This document shows, one piece after another, positions 18,155-26,487 of a stretch of 64,000 nt of DNA. A model generated the notes under the pieces. The model had not been told where the DNA came from, searched no databases, and saw only the letters and a list, made by a program, of their open reading frames with translations. The DNA lies in the NCBI RefSeq assembly GCF_018885265.1, contig NZ_CP076538.1, forward strand, positions 1,400,001 to 1,464,000. The letters run 5' to 3'. This stretch comes from Amycolatopsis aidingensis (GTDB lineage: Bacteria; Actinomycetota; Actinomycetes; Mycobacteriales; Pseudonocardiaceae). Position 1 is the stretch's first letter; each line of letters starts with the position of its first letter. The translations under genes were made by a program, and so were the position numbers.

Positions 18155-19454
18155 AGTAGATGATCAGCCCGGTGGCGTCCACCAGGGTGGTGACCAGCGG
18201 CGCGGAGATCACCGCGGGGTCGATGCGCAGCCGTTTGGCCAGCAGCGGCATGGTCGAGCCGATCATGGCGGCCCAGGCGCAGATCAGCACCAGCGACAGC
18301 GCCACCGTGGTCGCCACCGGCACGCTCACCAGCAGCGAGCCCACCACGAACCCCACGGCGGCCAGCATCAGCCCGAGCAGCAGCCCCACCCGGCACTCCC
18401 GCCAGGCCACCCGCAGCACGTCCCCGCTGCGCACCTCGCCGACGGCCAGCGCGCGCACCGCCGAGGTGGCCGCCTGCGCGCCCGCGTTCCCTCCGGTGCC
18501 CACCAGCAGCGGGATGAACAGCGCCAGCGCGGTGACCTCGGCCAGGGTGGCCTCGAAGACCTGGAGCACGTTCACGGTGAGGGTGGCGGCCACGATGAGC
18601 AGCAGCAGCCAGATCGCCCTTGACCGGGCCAGCTGCCCGACACCGGCGGACATGTAGTGCCCGCTCCACGGCTGTGCAGCGGACTGGCGGGCGATGTCCT
18701 CGGTGTCGGCGGCCTCGATCACCTCGATCGCGTCGTCCACGGTGAACAACCCGACCACCCGGTCCTCGTTGTCCACCACCGGCAGGGCGAGCAGGTTGGT
18801 CTCCTGCAACAGGCGGGCCGCGGTCTCCACCTCGTCCACCGCGCGCACCGTGGGGCTCTCGGTGTCGGTCAGGTCGGCGACCGGGGTGTCCTGCTCGCTG
18901 AGCACCAGGTCCCGTAGCCGCATCCGGCCGAGGTAGCGGCGCTCGTCGTCCACCACCGGCAGGGTGTAGATCGTCTCCGCATCCGCCCCCTTGGCCCGTA
19001 CCACCCGCAGTGCCTCGCCCGCGGTGAGCGCATGCCGGATCGCCACCGTCTCCGGGCTCATGTACCGGCCGACCGAGTTGTCCGGGTAGCCGAGCAGCTC
19101 GGCCGTCATCCGCCGCTCCGGCGCGCTCAGCCCGGTCAGCACCCGGTGCGCGAACTTGGCGGGTGCCTCGCCGAGCAGCCGGGCCCGGTCGTCCGGATCC
19201 ATCCGTTCGACCAGTTCGCGGAAGGCGCTGTCCCGCAACCCGGAGAGCAGCTTCTGCTGGGTCGGCGGGTCGAGTTCCTCGAAGGCTTCCAGCGCCCGGT
19301 TCTTGTCCAGCAGCCGCAGCAGCAGCGCCGCACCGACCGGATCGGCGCGGGCCATCTCGTCGGCGATCTCGTGCGGTGGGTGTTCCGCCAGCCACAGCTG
19401 TAGCCCGGCGATGTCGTTGTCCTCCAGCAACCGCGGCAGGCCCTCGACCGCCAT
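18123..19454 (-). CDS. mgtE: MgtE-family magnesium transporter
   Basis: A 443-residue channel-type Mg2+ transporter. Residues 1-125 form the helical MgtE N domain, 130-250 a pair of CBS domains (YTLPVVDDERRYLGRM, LLALPVVDNEDRVVGLFTVDDA), and 275-443 five membrane helices. The conserved pore motif GTGGNAGAQAATSAVRAL and the final LVDATGLIIYF are present. Homologues close when cytosolic Mg2+ binds the N and CBS domains. The ATG has GGGAGGGAG 4 nt upstream. It is monocistronic and its 3' end overlaps the decarboxylase gene. Confidence 0.93.
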   Translation of the reverse strand: MAVEGLPRLLEDNDIAGLQLWLAEHPPHEIADEMARADPVGAALLLRLLDKNRALEAFEELDPPTQQKLLSGLRDSAFRELVERMDPDDRARLLGEAPAKFAHRVLTGLSAPERRMTAELLGYPDNSVGRYMSPETVAIRHALTAGEALRVVRAKGADAETIYTLPVVDDERRYLGRMRLRDLVLSEQDTPVADLTDTESPTVRAVDEVETAARLLQETNLLALPVVDNEDRVVGLFTVDDAIEVIEAADTEDIARQSAAQPWSGHYMSAGVGQLARSRAIWLLLLIVAATLTVNVLQVFEATLAEVTALALFIPLLVGTGGNAGAQAATSAVRALAVGEVRSGDVLRVAWRECRVGLLLGLMLAAVGFVVGSLLVSVPVATTVALSLVLICAWAAMIGSTMPLLAKRLRIDPAVISAPLVTTLVDATGLIIYFTIAHLVLHV

Positions 19455-19556
19455 GCGACTCCCTCCCGATGGTGCACAAGCGCCTCAGCGGGAACGTTAG
19501 AGCATCGTGACCCAGCTGTCCCGTCTGGCGGGGCTGTGGCACAGTGGGCGTGGATT

Positions 19557-19606
19557 GATCGGGTTACCGAACGAATCCGGCCATGGATGTACGCTTTACC
19601 GAACGG
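19557..19606. promoter_or_regulatory. Two operator copies upstream of the XRE-cupin regulator
   Basis: Two copies of an imperfect palindrome: GATCG-N6-CGAACG (19557-19573) and GTACG-N6-CGAACGG (19589-19606). Both have TTAC or TTTAC in the spacer and lie 32 bp apart, three helical turns. The perfect version occurs before the next operon at 20267. This points to autoregulation by the XRE-cupin protein. Confidence 0.65.
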
Positions 19607-19617
19607 AGTGGCGGAAG

Positions 19618-20217
19618 GTGAACGGTACCGGCGAGTCGGTGCGGGGCCTGCTGGCGGCGAACCTGCGGCGGGCGCGGGCCGAGCGCGGCCTCTCCCTCTC
19701 CGAACTGTCCCGGCGCTCCATGATCGGCAAGGCCACCCTTTCCCAGCTCGAGGCCGGGGCTGGCAACCCGACGATCGAGACGGTGTTCAGCCTTTCCAGG
19801 GCGCTGGAGCTGCCGATAACCGACCTGCTGGACCAGCGCGGGCCCACCGGGATGACCGTGGTGCGGGCCGAGGAGGCCGAGGTGCTCAGCGGGGAGGCCG
19901 TCGACCTGCGGCCGCTGCGCCGGATCGAGACCGAGGACGCCATCTTCGAGGTCTTCGACCAGCAGGTCCGCCCGACCGGTACCCAGTCCTCACTGGGGCA
20001 CGTCGGCGTGGAGCACACCATCGTGCAGGCGGGCAGGCTGCGGGTGGAGGTGGACGGCAGCTCGGCCGAGCTGGGCCCTGGCGACTGCGTGGCCTTCGAC
20101 GCGGTGCTGCCGCATGCCTACACCGCGGTGGAGGGCCCGGTGCGCTCGGTCCTGCTGCTGCAGTACCGCCCGGGAAACCGGCTCGACCTGGAAGGGGAGC
20201 ACTCCGCTCCGGGGTGA
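19618..20217 (+). CDS. XRE-family regulator with C-terminal cupin domain
   Basis: A 199-residue regulator. Residues 12-70 are an XRE/Cro HTH (LRRARAERGLSLSELSRRS, with recognition helix KATLSQLEAGAGNPTIETV). Residues 110-190 are a cupin domain (VGVEHTIVQAGRLRVEVDG, GPGDCVAFDAVLPHAYTAV) that would bind the inducer. The GTG at 19618 has GGAG about 9 nt upstream; the frame is open further but lacks a ribosome site. The gene is followed by the hydroxyproline operon, and matching palindromes precede both, so it is very likely the operon's regulator. Hydroxyproline or a pathway intermediate as ligand is inference. Confidence 0.85.
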   Translation: MNGTGESVRGLLAANLRRARAERGLSLSELSRRSMIGKATLSQLEAGAGNPTIETVFSLSRALELPITDLLDQRGPTGMTVVRAEEAEVLSGEAVDLRPLRRIETEDAIFEVFDQQVRPTGTQSSLGHVGVEHTIVQAGRLRVEVDGSSAELGPGDCVAFDAVLPHAYTAVEGPVRSVLLLQYRPGNRLDLEGEHSAPG

Positions 20218-20231
20218 GTCCGGAGTGAGCG

Positions 20232-20286
20232 TTGACATGCCTCTCGGCCGCGGCCTAGCCTGATTACCGTTCGCTTTATCGAACGG
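20232..20286 (+). promoter_or_regulatory. Promoter and operator of the hydroxyproline operon
   Basis: TTGACA (20232-20237) and TAGCCT (20256-20261), 18 bp apart, form a good promoter. The predicted transcription start near 20268 lies in the perfect palindrome CCGTTCG-CTTTAT-CGAACGG (20267-20286), so a bound protein would block initiation. The same motif occurs twice upstream of the XRE-cupin gene. Confidence 0.7.
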
Positions 20287-20295
20287 GAGGGTTCG

Positions 20296-21465
20296 ATGTT
20301 CAGAACGCGGGTGCTGGTGCTGGGTGCCGGGATCATCGGCGCCGCCTGTGCCCGCGAGCTGGCCGGGGCCGGACTGGCGGTCACCGTCCTGGACCGGGAT
20401 CGGCCGGGGAGTGCGACCACCGCGCACGGCGAGGGCAATGTCCTGGTCTCCGACAAGGGGCCCGGCCCCGAGCTCGAGCTCGCCAAGCTGTCCAGGAAGC
20501 TGTGGCCGCACACGCTTGCGGAGCTCGGCGAAACACGGGCGTCGACGGTGGAATGGGACCCCAAGGGCGGGATCGTGGTGGCCACCACCGAGCAGGGCGC
20601 GCGGGAGCTGGCCGCCTTCGCCGGGCGGCAGCGGGCGGCCGGGGTGGTCGCGGAGGAACTGGACGCCGGGCAGCTGGCCGCCGCGGAACCGCAGCTGACC
20701 CCAGGGGTGACCGCGGCCTTCCACTACCCGCAGGACGCGCAGGTGCAGCCGGTGGCCGCGGCCACCGGCCTGCTGTCCGCGGCGCTGGAGGCGGGAGCCA
20801 CCCTGCGCACCGGTTGCCGGGTGCTCGGCGGGCATACCGAGGGTGGACGGCTGACCGGGGTGCGCACCACCGAGGGTGTGCTGGGTGCGGATGCCGTGGT
20901 GAACGCGGCCGGGCCGTGGGCGGGGGAGCTGTCCGCCCTGCTCGGCGCCCCGGTCGAGGTGCGGCCGCGGCGAGGCGAGGTGCTGGTGACCACCCCGATG
21001 CCACCCACCGTCTTCCACAAGGTCTACGACGCGGGCTACGTGGGCGCGGTCGGCAGTGCCAGCGCGCAGCTGCGGACCTCGGCCGTGGTCGAGTCCACAA
21101 AGGCCGGAACCATCCTGCTCGGATCCTCGCGCAGGCAGGCCGGTTTCGACGCCGGCCTGCGGGTGGACGTGCTGTCCGCGATCGCGGCGAACGCGCTGCG
21201 CCTGTTCCCAGGGCTCGGCGCGGCCACGGTGATGCGGGCTTATGGGGGGTTCCGTCCTTATGTCCCTGACCACCTGCCGATCATCGGCGCGGACCCCCGG
21301 CAGCCCCGCCTCTGGCACGTCACCGGGCACGAGGGCGCCGGGATCGGCCTCGCCGTGGGCACCGCAAGGTTGCTGCGCGAGCTGCTGCTCGGCGAGCCGA
21401 CCACGATCGACCCCGGGCCGTTCCGGGTGGGCCGGGCCGGAGTCATGGTGGAGGGAGACACATGA
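20296..21465 (+). CDS. FAD-dependent oxidoreductase, D-hydroxyproline dehydrogenase catalytic subunit
   Basis: A 389-residue DAO/DadA-family flavoprotein. The FAD-binding motif VLGAGIIGAACARELAGAG is at residues 6-24, followed by the acidic end of strand two, DRDRPGS. The C-terminal FAD motif includes GGFRPYVPDHLPIIG. In this operon it would oxidise cis-4-hydroxy-D-proline to delta-1-pyrroline-4-hydroxy-2-carboxylate, passing electrons to the two following gene products; heteromeric D-hydroxyproline dehydrogenases of this layout are known from Pseudomonas and Azospirillum. The stop overlaps the next ATG (ATGA). Confidence 0.83.
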   Translation: MFRTRVLVLGAGIIGAACARELAGAGLAVTVLDRDRPGSATTAHGEGNVLVSDKGPGPELELAKLSRKLWPHTLAELGETRASTVEWDPKGGIVVATTEQGARELAAFAGRQRAAGVVAEELDAGQLAAAEPQLTPGVTAAFHYPQDAQVQPVAAATGLLSAALEAGATLRTGCRVLGGHTEGGRLTGVRTTEGVLGADAVVNAAGPWAGELSALLGAPVEVRPRRGEVLVTTPMPPTVFHKVYDAGYVGAVGSASAQLRTSAVVESTKAGTILLGSSRRQAGFDAGLRVDVLSAIAANALRLFPGLGAATVMRAYGGFRPYVPDHLPIIGADPRQPRLWHVTGHEGAGIGLAVGTARLLRELLLGEPTTIDPGPFRVGRAGVMVEGDT

Positions 21466-21758
21466 GTCCTCGGATGGTGCCTGCCGCGGCCGATCGCGCC
21501 GGACGCACCGACCGGCCGCTGTCGATCACCGTGGACGGTGCGCCGGTTTCCGGGATCGAAGGCCAGAGCATCGCCGGGGTGCTGCTCGGGGCGGGCAGGC
21601 TGTCCTGGCGCCGCGGCCCTTCCGGGCCACGCGGCGTGTTCTGCGGGATCGGCGCCTGCTTCGACTGCCTGGTGACGGTGAACGGCGAGCCCGATGTGCG
21701 GGCCTGCCGCCGGGCCGCCGTGGACGGCGACACCGTGCTGACCCAGGAGCGCGCATGA
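21462..21758 (+). CDS. Small (2Fe-2S)-binding subunit of D-hydroxyproline dehydrogenase
   Basis: A 98-residue protein of the HcnA/SoxA-N-like Fer2_4 family. The cluster ligands are in FCGIGACFDCLVTVNG (Cys-x4-Cys-x2-Cys) with the fourth Cys in VRACRRA. Such small subunits relay electrons in heteromeric amino acid dehydrogenases. It is embedded in the operon with 4-bp overlaps on both sides, which supports a shared complex with the flanking flavoproteins. Confidence 0.85.
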   Translation: MSPRMVPAAADRAGRTDRPLSITVDGAPVSGIEGQSIAGVLLGAGRLSWRRGPSGPRGVFCGIGACFDCLVTVNGEPDVRACRRAAVDGDTVLTQERA

Positions 21759-23155
21759 CCGGGGTGGTGGTGATCGGCGCCGGGCCTGCCGGGCTCGCCG
21801 CGGCGGAGCAGGCCCTGCGCGCGGGTGCCGAGGTGACCGTGCTGGACGAGGCCGAGGAACCCGGCGGGCAGTACCACCGGATGCTGCCGCGGGCCTACGC
21901 CGCCCGCCACCCGGAGCGCCTGCAGACCGGCTGGCGCGCCTTCGACCGGCGGCAACGCCGGGTCCGCGAACATCCGCGCTGTACCTTCACTGCCCGGACC
22001 AGGGTATGGGCGCTGGAACCCAGGGCGGACCGGGCGCCGCTGGTGCACGTGCTGCGCGGGGCCGCGGACTCGGCCGGTGGGCGTGCCGTGCTGGAGCCGG
22101 AAGCCCTGGTGCTGGCCACCGGGGCGCATGACAGGGTGCTGCCCTTCCCCGGCTGGGACCTGCCAGGGGTGTTCACCGCCGGCGCGGCGCAGGCACTGGC
22201 CAAGGGGGAGCGGGTGCTGGTCGGGGACCGGGTGGTGGTCTGTGGCACCGGGCCGTTCCTGCTGCCGGTGGCCGCCTCCCTGCTGGAGGCGGGCGGCCGG
22301 GTGCTCACCGTGCTGGAGGCCAACCCGGCGGCGACCCTGCTGCGCGGCTGGACCGCCCGCGGCCGGGAACTGCTGCCCCAGGCGGGAAAGGCCGCCGAAC
22401 TGGCCGGGTACGCCGCCTGCCTGCTGCGGCACCGTACCCCCTACCGGACCGGGCGGGCGGTGGTGGCGGCTCGCGGCGAGGGCCGGGTGGAGGAGGTCGT
22501 CATCGCCAGGCTGCGGCCGGACTGGTCACCCGTTCCCGGCACCGAACGGGTGCTGCCCGCGGACGCGGTCTGTGCCGGGCACGGGTTCAGCCCGCGCCTG
22601 GAACTTCCGGTCGCGGCAGGCTGTGCCCTGGACCGAGGGGAGTTCGTGCTGGTGGACGCCGAGCAGCGGACCAGTAGCCCCTGCGTGTATGCCGCGGGTG
22701 AGATTACCGGTATCGCGGGCGCACCCGCCGCCGCGGCCGAGGGCGCGGTGGCCGGCTGGGTCGCGGGGGGCGGCGATCCGGCCGCGATCACCAGGCTGCT
22801 GCGGCGGCGGGACCGGGGACGCGCCTTCGCCGCCCGGCTGGCCCGCGCACACCCGATCGGCAGTGGCTGGCCGGACTGGCTGCGCCCGGAAACCGTGCTC
22901 TGCCGCTGCGAGGGCACCGACTACCGGACCCTGTGCCGGGCACTCGAGGATCCGGCCCGCGACGCGGCCCGCGCCGTCCGGCTCGGCACCAGGGCCGGGC
23001 TCGGCCCGTGCCAGGGCCGGATCTGCGACCCGACCGTTGCCGAGCTCACCGCCCGCCGTGGTGGCGAGGTGTCCATGGCGCACAACCGCCCGATCGCCCA
23101 GCCTATCCGCCTCGCGGATCTCGCCGGTCCACCGGAGAAGGAGAGGAATTCATGA
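21755..23155 (+). CDS. NAD(P)/FAD-dependent oxidoreductase subunit with BFD-like [2Fe-2S] domain
   Basis: A 466-residue protein. It begins with the dinucleotide motif VVVIGAGPAGLAAAEQAL, and EEPGGQYHRM follows near residue 39. A second nucleotide motif, RVVVCGTGPFLLPVAASL, lies near 160. The C terminus carries a bacterioferritin-associated-ferredoxin-like domain with CRCEG and GLGPCQGRICDP. This combination is the alpha (HcnB-like) subunit of heteromeric hydroxyproline/opine dehydrogenases. The ATG at 21755 overlaps the previous stop; the frame open further upstream is inside the preceding genes. The next gene overlaps by 4 bp. Confidence 0.85.
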   Translation: MTGVVVIGAGPAGLAAAEQALRAGAEVTVLDEAEEPGGQYHRMLPRAYAARHPERLQTGWRAFDRRQRRVREHPRCTFTARTRVWALEPRADRAPLVHVLRGAADSAGGRAVLEPEALVLATGAHDRVLPFPGWDLPGVFTAGAAQALAKGERVLVGDRVVVCGTGPFLLPVAASLLEAGGRVLTVLEANPAATLLRGWTARGRELLPQAGKAAELAGYAACLLRHRTPYRTGRAVVAARGEGRVEEVVIARLRPDWSPVPGTERVLPADAVCAGHGFSPRLELPVAAGCALDRGEFVLVDAEQRTSSPCVYAAGEITGIAGAPAAAAEGAVAGWVAGGGDPAAITRLLRRRDRGRAFAARLARAHPIGSGWPDWLRPETVLCRCEGTDYRTLCRALEDPARDAARAVRLGTRAGLGPCQGRICDPTVAELTARRGGEVSMAHNRPIAQPIRLADLAGPPEKERNS

Positions 23156-24069
23156 CGGAGCGTCGGCTCGGCGGGGTCGTGGTGGCCACCGCCCTGCCCT
23201 ATGCCGAGGACCCCGGTGCGCCGGCCGGGCTGGCCGTGGACCACGACCGCTACGCCGAGCACTGCCGATGGCTGATCGACAGCGGCTGCCGTGGCGTCGG
23301 CCCGAACGGCTCGCTTGGCGAGTACTCCTCGCTCACCGACGCCGAGCGCAGGGCGGTGGCCCGCACCGCCATCGAGGCGGTCGGCGGGGAGGGCATCGTG
23401 GTGGCCGGGGTGCACGGGGTCGGTGCGCACCAGGCCCGGCACTGGGCCGAACTTGCCGCCGAGGACGGGGCGGACGGGGTGCTGTGCCTACCGCCGACGA
23501 TGTACCGGGCCAACCGCGGCGAGATCCTCGCGCACTACGCGGCGGTGGCCGCGGTCGGCCTGCCGGTGATGATCTACAACAACCCGCTGGACACCAAGGT
23601 GGACCTCGATCCGGACCTGGTGGCCGAGATCGCGCAGCTGGACAACGTGGTGGCGGTCAAGGAGTTCTCCGGGGACGTGCGGCGGGTGCTGGAGATCAGG
23701 GAACGTGCCCCGGAGCTGGAGGTGATCAGCGGCGCCGACGATGTGGTGCTGGAGTCCCTGCTGATGGGCGCCACCGGCTGGTTCGCCGGGTTCCCGAACG
23801 TGTTCCCCGCGGAGTCGGTGCGGCTGTTCGAACTGGCCACCTCCGGCAGGCTGGAGCAGGCTCGAGCGCTGTACGAACCGCTGGTACCCGCGTTCCGCTG
23901 GGACTCCCGCACCGAGTTCGTGCAGGCCATCAAGCTTGGGATGGAGCTGGTCGGCCGGTACGGCGGCCCCTGCCGCCCGCCGCGGGGCCCGCTGACCGAG
24001 GAACACCGCGAGCGGGTCCGTGCCGATATGGCCCACGCGATCGCGGCGCTGGAGAACGAGGTGGCCTGA
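23152..24069 (+). CDS. DHDPS-family deaminase, pyrroline-4-hydroxy-2-carboxylate deaminase
   Basis: A 305-residue member of the dihydrodipicolinate synthase/NAL superfamily. The Schiff-base Lys170 is in VVAVKEFSGD, and Tyr142 of IYNNP completes the active site. GPNGSLGEYSSL (residues 50-61) replaces the usual GTTGE. By operon context it deaminates delta-1-pyrroline-4-hydroxy-2-carboxylate to alpha-ketoglutarate semialdehyde, as in other bacterial hydroxyproline pathways, rather than making lysine. GGAGAAGGAGAGG lies just before the ATG. It shares 4 bp with the previous gene and its stop overlaps the epimerase start. Confidence 0.85.
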   Translation: MTERRLGGVVVATALPYAEDPGAPAGLAVDHDRYAEHCRWLIDSGCRGVGPNGSLGEYSSLTDAERRAVARTAIEAVGGEGIVVAGVHGVGAHQARHWAELAAEDGADGVLCLPPTMYRANRGEILAHYAAVAAVGLPVMIYNNPLDTKVDLDPDLVAEIAQLDNVVAVKEFSGDVRRVLEIRERAPELEVISGADDVVLESLLMGATGWFAGFPNVFPAESVRLFELATSGRLEQARALYEPLVPAFRWDSRTEFVQAIKLGMELVGRYGGPCRPPRGPLTEEHRERVRADMAHAIAALENEVA

Positions 24070-25070
24070 TGCGCTCGATCCGCACGCTCACCGCCGTGGA
24101 CTCGCACACCGAGGGGATGCCCACCAGGGTGATCACCGGTGGGGTGCGGCCGATCCCCGGCGACACCATGGCGCAGCGGCGCCGCTACTTCAGCGACAAC
24201 CTGGACGAGCTGCGGCGGTTCCTGGTCGACGAGCCGCGCGGGCATCCCGCGATGAGCGGGGCGATCCTGCAACCCCCCACCCGCCCGGACGCCGAATGGG
24301 GCGTGCTCTACATCGAGGTCAGCGGGCTGCTGCCGATGTGCGGGCACGGCACCATCGGGGTGGCCACCGTGCTGGTGGAGACCGGAATGGTGCCGGTGAC
24401 CGAACCGGAGACCACGGTGCGGCTGGACACCCCGGCTGGGCTGGTCGAGGCCAGGGTGACCGTCCGGGACGGGGCCGCCGAGCGGGTGACCCTGCGGAAT
24501 GTGGACGCCTTCGTGCTGGAACTGGACGCCGTGGTGGATGTACCGGGGCTCGGCGAGATCCGCTACGACATGGCCTACGGCGGGAACTTCTATGCCATTG
24601 TGGACTCCGAGCGAGCTGGAATCCCGTTTGACCGGACGGAGCGGGACCGGATCATGGCCGCGGGACTGCGCATCATGGCCGCGATCAACGAGCGGAACCC
24701 GCCCGCGCATCCGGTGGACGCGCAGATCTCCGGATGCAAGCACGTGCACCTGGTGGCGCCCGGCTCCACCGCCCGGCATTCCCGGCACGCCATGGTGATC
24801 CATCCCGGCTGGTTCGACCGTTCCCCCTGCGGCACCGGAACCTGCGCCCGGATGGCCCAGCTGCATGCCCGCGGCGAGCTGCCGCTGCACACCGAGTTCG
24901 TCAACGAGTCCTTCATCGGCACCAGGTTCACCGGACGTCTGCTCGGGGAAACCACGGTCGGCACCCTGCCAGGGGTGGTGCCGGAGTTCTCCGGCCGAGC
25001 CTGGATCACCGGCACCGCGAACTACCTGCTCGACCCGCGCGATCCGTTCCCTGCCGGTTTCGTGCTCTGA
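24069..25070 (+). CDS. 4-hydroxyproline 2-epimerase (proline racemase family)
   Basis: A 333-residue proline racemase-superfamily enzyme. Both catalytic cysteines are present: Cys91 in MCGHGTIG and Cys254 in RSPCGTGTC. Retention of the second Cys distinguishes epimerases from trans-3-hydroxyproline dehydratases, which have Thr there. It would convert trans-4-hydroxy-L-proline to cis-4-hydroxy-D-proline, the first step of the pathway. DSHTEGMPTRVI at the N terminus is typical of the 4-hydroxyproline group. The ATG overlaps the preceding TGA. Confidence 0.9.
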   Translation: MRSIRTLTAVDSHTEGMPTRVITGGVRPIPGDTMAQRRRYFSDNLDELRRFLVDEPRGHPAMSGAILQPPTRPDAEWGVLYIEVSGLLPMCGHGTIGVATVLVETGMVPVTEPETTVRLDTPAGLVEARVTVRDGAAERVTLRNVDAFVLELDAVVDVPGLGEIRYDMAYGGNFYAIVDSERAGIPFDRTERDRIMAAGLRIMAAINERNPPAHPVDAQISGCKHVHLVAPGSTARHSRHAMVIHPGWFDRSPCGTGTCARMAQLHARGELPLHTEFVNESFIGTRFTGRLLGETTVGTLPGVVPEFSGRAWITGTANYLLDPRDPFPAGFVL

Positions 25071-25093
25071 TCCGTTCCTGCAGAGGGAGACAT

Positions 25094-26464
25094 ATGATCG
25101 ACCACACGGCCGCAAGGACCTGGGCGGCGACCTCGCCAACCGAGCGGGCAACCGCGCTGGAGGCGGTAGCCGACGCCCTGGATGCCGAGCGCGGGGACCT
25201 GGTCCCGTTGGCCGACACCGAGACCCACCTCGGCACCCCGCGGCTGAACGGCGAGCTGACCCGCACGATCTTCCAGCTAAGGCTGTTCGCCGAGCAGGTG
25301 CGCGCCGGAGAGTTCCTGGACGTGCGGATCGACGCGGCCGATCCGGACTGGCCATCCGGCGCGCGCCCGGAGCTGCGCCGCTACCGCACCGCGCTCGGCC
25401 CCGTGCTGGTGTTCGCCGCGAGCAACTTCCCGTTCGCCTTCAGCGTGGCGGGCGGGGACACCGCCTCGGCACTGGCCGCGGGCTGCCCGGTGGTGGTGAA
25501 GGCGCACCCGGGGCACCCGGAACTGTCCCGCCGCACGGCCGCTGTGGTCGAGCGGGCACTGGGCAGGCCGGGGGTGTTCACCCTGATCGAGGGGGAGCAG
25601 GCCGGGGTGGATGCCTTGCGCCATCCCGATATCCGGGCCGCGGCCTTCACCGGTTCGGTGCGCGGCGGGCTCGCGCTCGCCCGGATCGCGGCGGAGCGGC
25701 CGGAACCGATCCCGTTCTACGGCGAGCTCGGCAGCGTCAACCCGGTGGTGGTCACCCCGGGTGCGGCGCGGCGCCGGATCGCCGATATCGCCGCGGGCTA
25801 CGTGGGTTCGCTGACCCAGGGCGCGGGGCAGTTCTGCACCAACCCAGGAGTGCTGTTCGTGCCGGAGGGCAGCGAACTGATCGACCGGATCGCGGCGATG
25901 CTGCGCGAGGTCGCGGCGGCGCCGATGTTGAACGAGCGGATCGCCGCGGGCTACCTGGATGGCGCCCGCCGGTTCGGCGAACGTTCCGACGTCCGCACCT
26001 TGGTATGGCCCGCCGACGCGGACTCGCTCGCCCCGCGGCTGCTGGAAATGGGCCTCGCCGATTTCGACGCCGCGGCGGCCGAGGAATGCTTCGGCCCGTT
26101 CGGCCTGGTGGTGACCTACTCCGACCTCGCCGAGCTGCCCGCGGTGCTGGCGGAGCTGCCGGGCCAGCTCACCGGCACCCTGCATGCCAGGGAGACCGAG
26201 GATGTCGCGGCGCTGGCGGAGGCACTGGCCGCGCGCAGCGGGCGGGTGATCTGGAACGGCTGGCCCACCGGGGTCGCGGTGACCCACGCGATGCAGCACG
26301 GTGGCCCGTTTCCCGCCACCACCGCGCCGCTGTCCACCTCGGTGGGAACCGCTGCCATGGAACGCTTCCTGCGCCCGGTCACCTACCAGTCCTGGCCGGA
26401 CCACCTGCTGCCAGCGCCCCTGCGCGAGGCCAACCCCTGGAACATCCCCCAGCACCGCTCCTGA
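25094..26464 (+). CDS. Aldehyde dehydrogenase, alpha-ketoglutarate semialdehyde (2,5-dioxovalerate) dehydrogenase
   Basis: A 456-residue ALDH. Catalytic Cys248 is in GAGQFCTNPG and general-base Glu211 in YGELGSVNP; the substrate-face motif ASNFPFAFSVAGGDTASA is typical of the 2,5-dioxovalerate dehydrogenase subgroup. It would oxidise alpha-ketoglutarate semialdehyde to alpha-ketoglutarate, the last step before the TCA cycle. The ATG at 25094 follows AGAGGGAGA and is 23 bp after the epimerase stop, the only real gap in the operon. At about 456 residues it is somewhat shorter than the 480-530 of many homologues, mainly at the N terminus. Confidence 0.87.
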   Translation: MIDHTAARTWAATSPTERATALEAVADALDAERGDLVPLADTETHLGTPRLNGELTRTIFQLRLFAEQVRAGEFLDVRIDAADPDWPSGARPELRRYRTALGPVLVFAASNFPFAFSVAGGDTASALAAGCPVVVKAHPGHPELSRRTAAVVERALGRPGVFTLIEGEQAGVDALRHPDIRAAAFTGSVRGGLALARIAAERPEPIPFYGELGSVNPVVVTPGAARRRIADIAAGYVGSLTQGAGQFCTNPGVLFVPEGSELIDRIAAMLREVAAAPMLNERIAAGYLDGARRFGERSDVRTLVWPADADSLAPRLLEMGLADFDAAAAEECFGPFGLVVTYSDLAELPAVLAELPGQLTGTLHARETEDVAALAEALAARSGRVIWNGWPTGVAVTHAMQHGGPFPATTAPLSTSVGTAAMERFLRPVTYQSWPDHLLPAPLREANPWNIPQHRS

Positions 26465-26487
26465 TCGCTGTGAGTGGCCTGCCCGGG

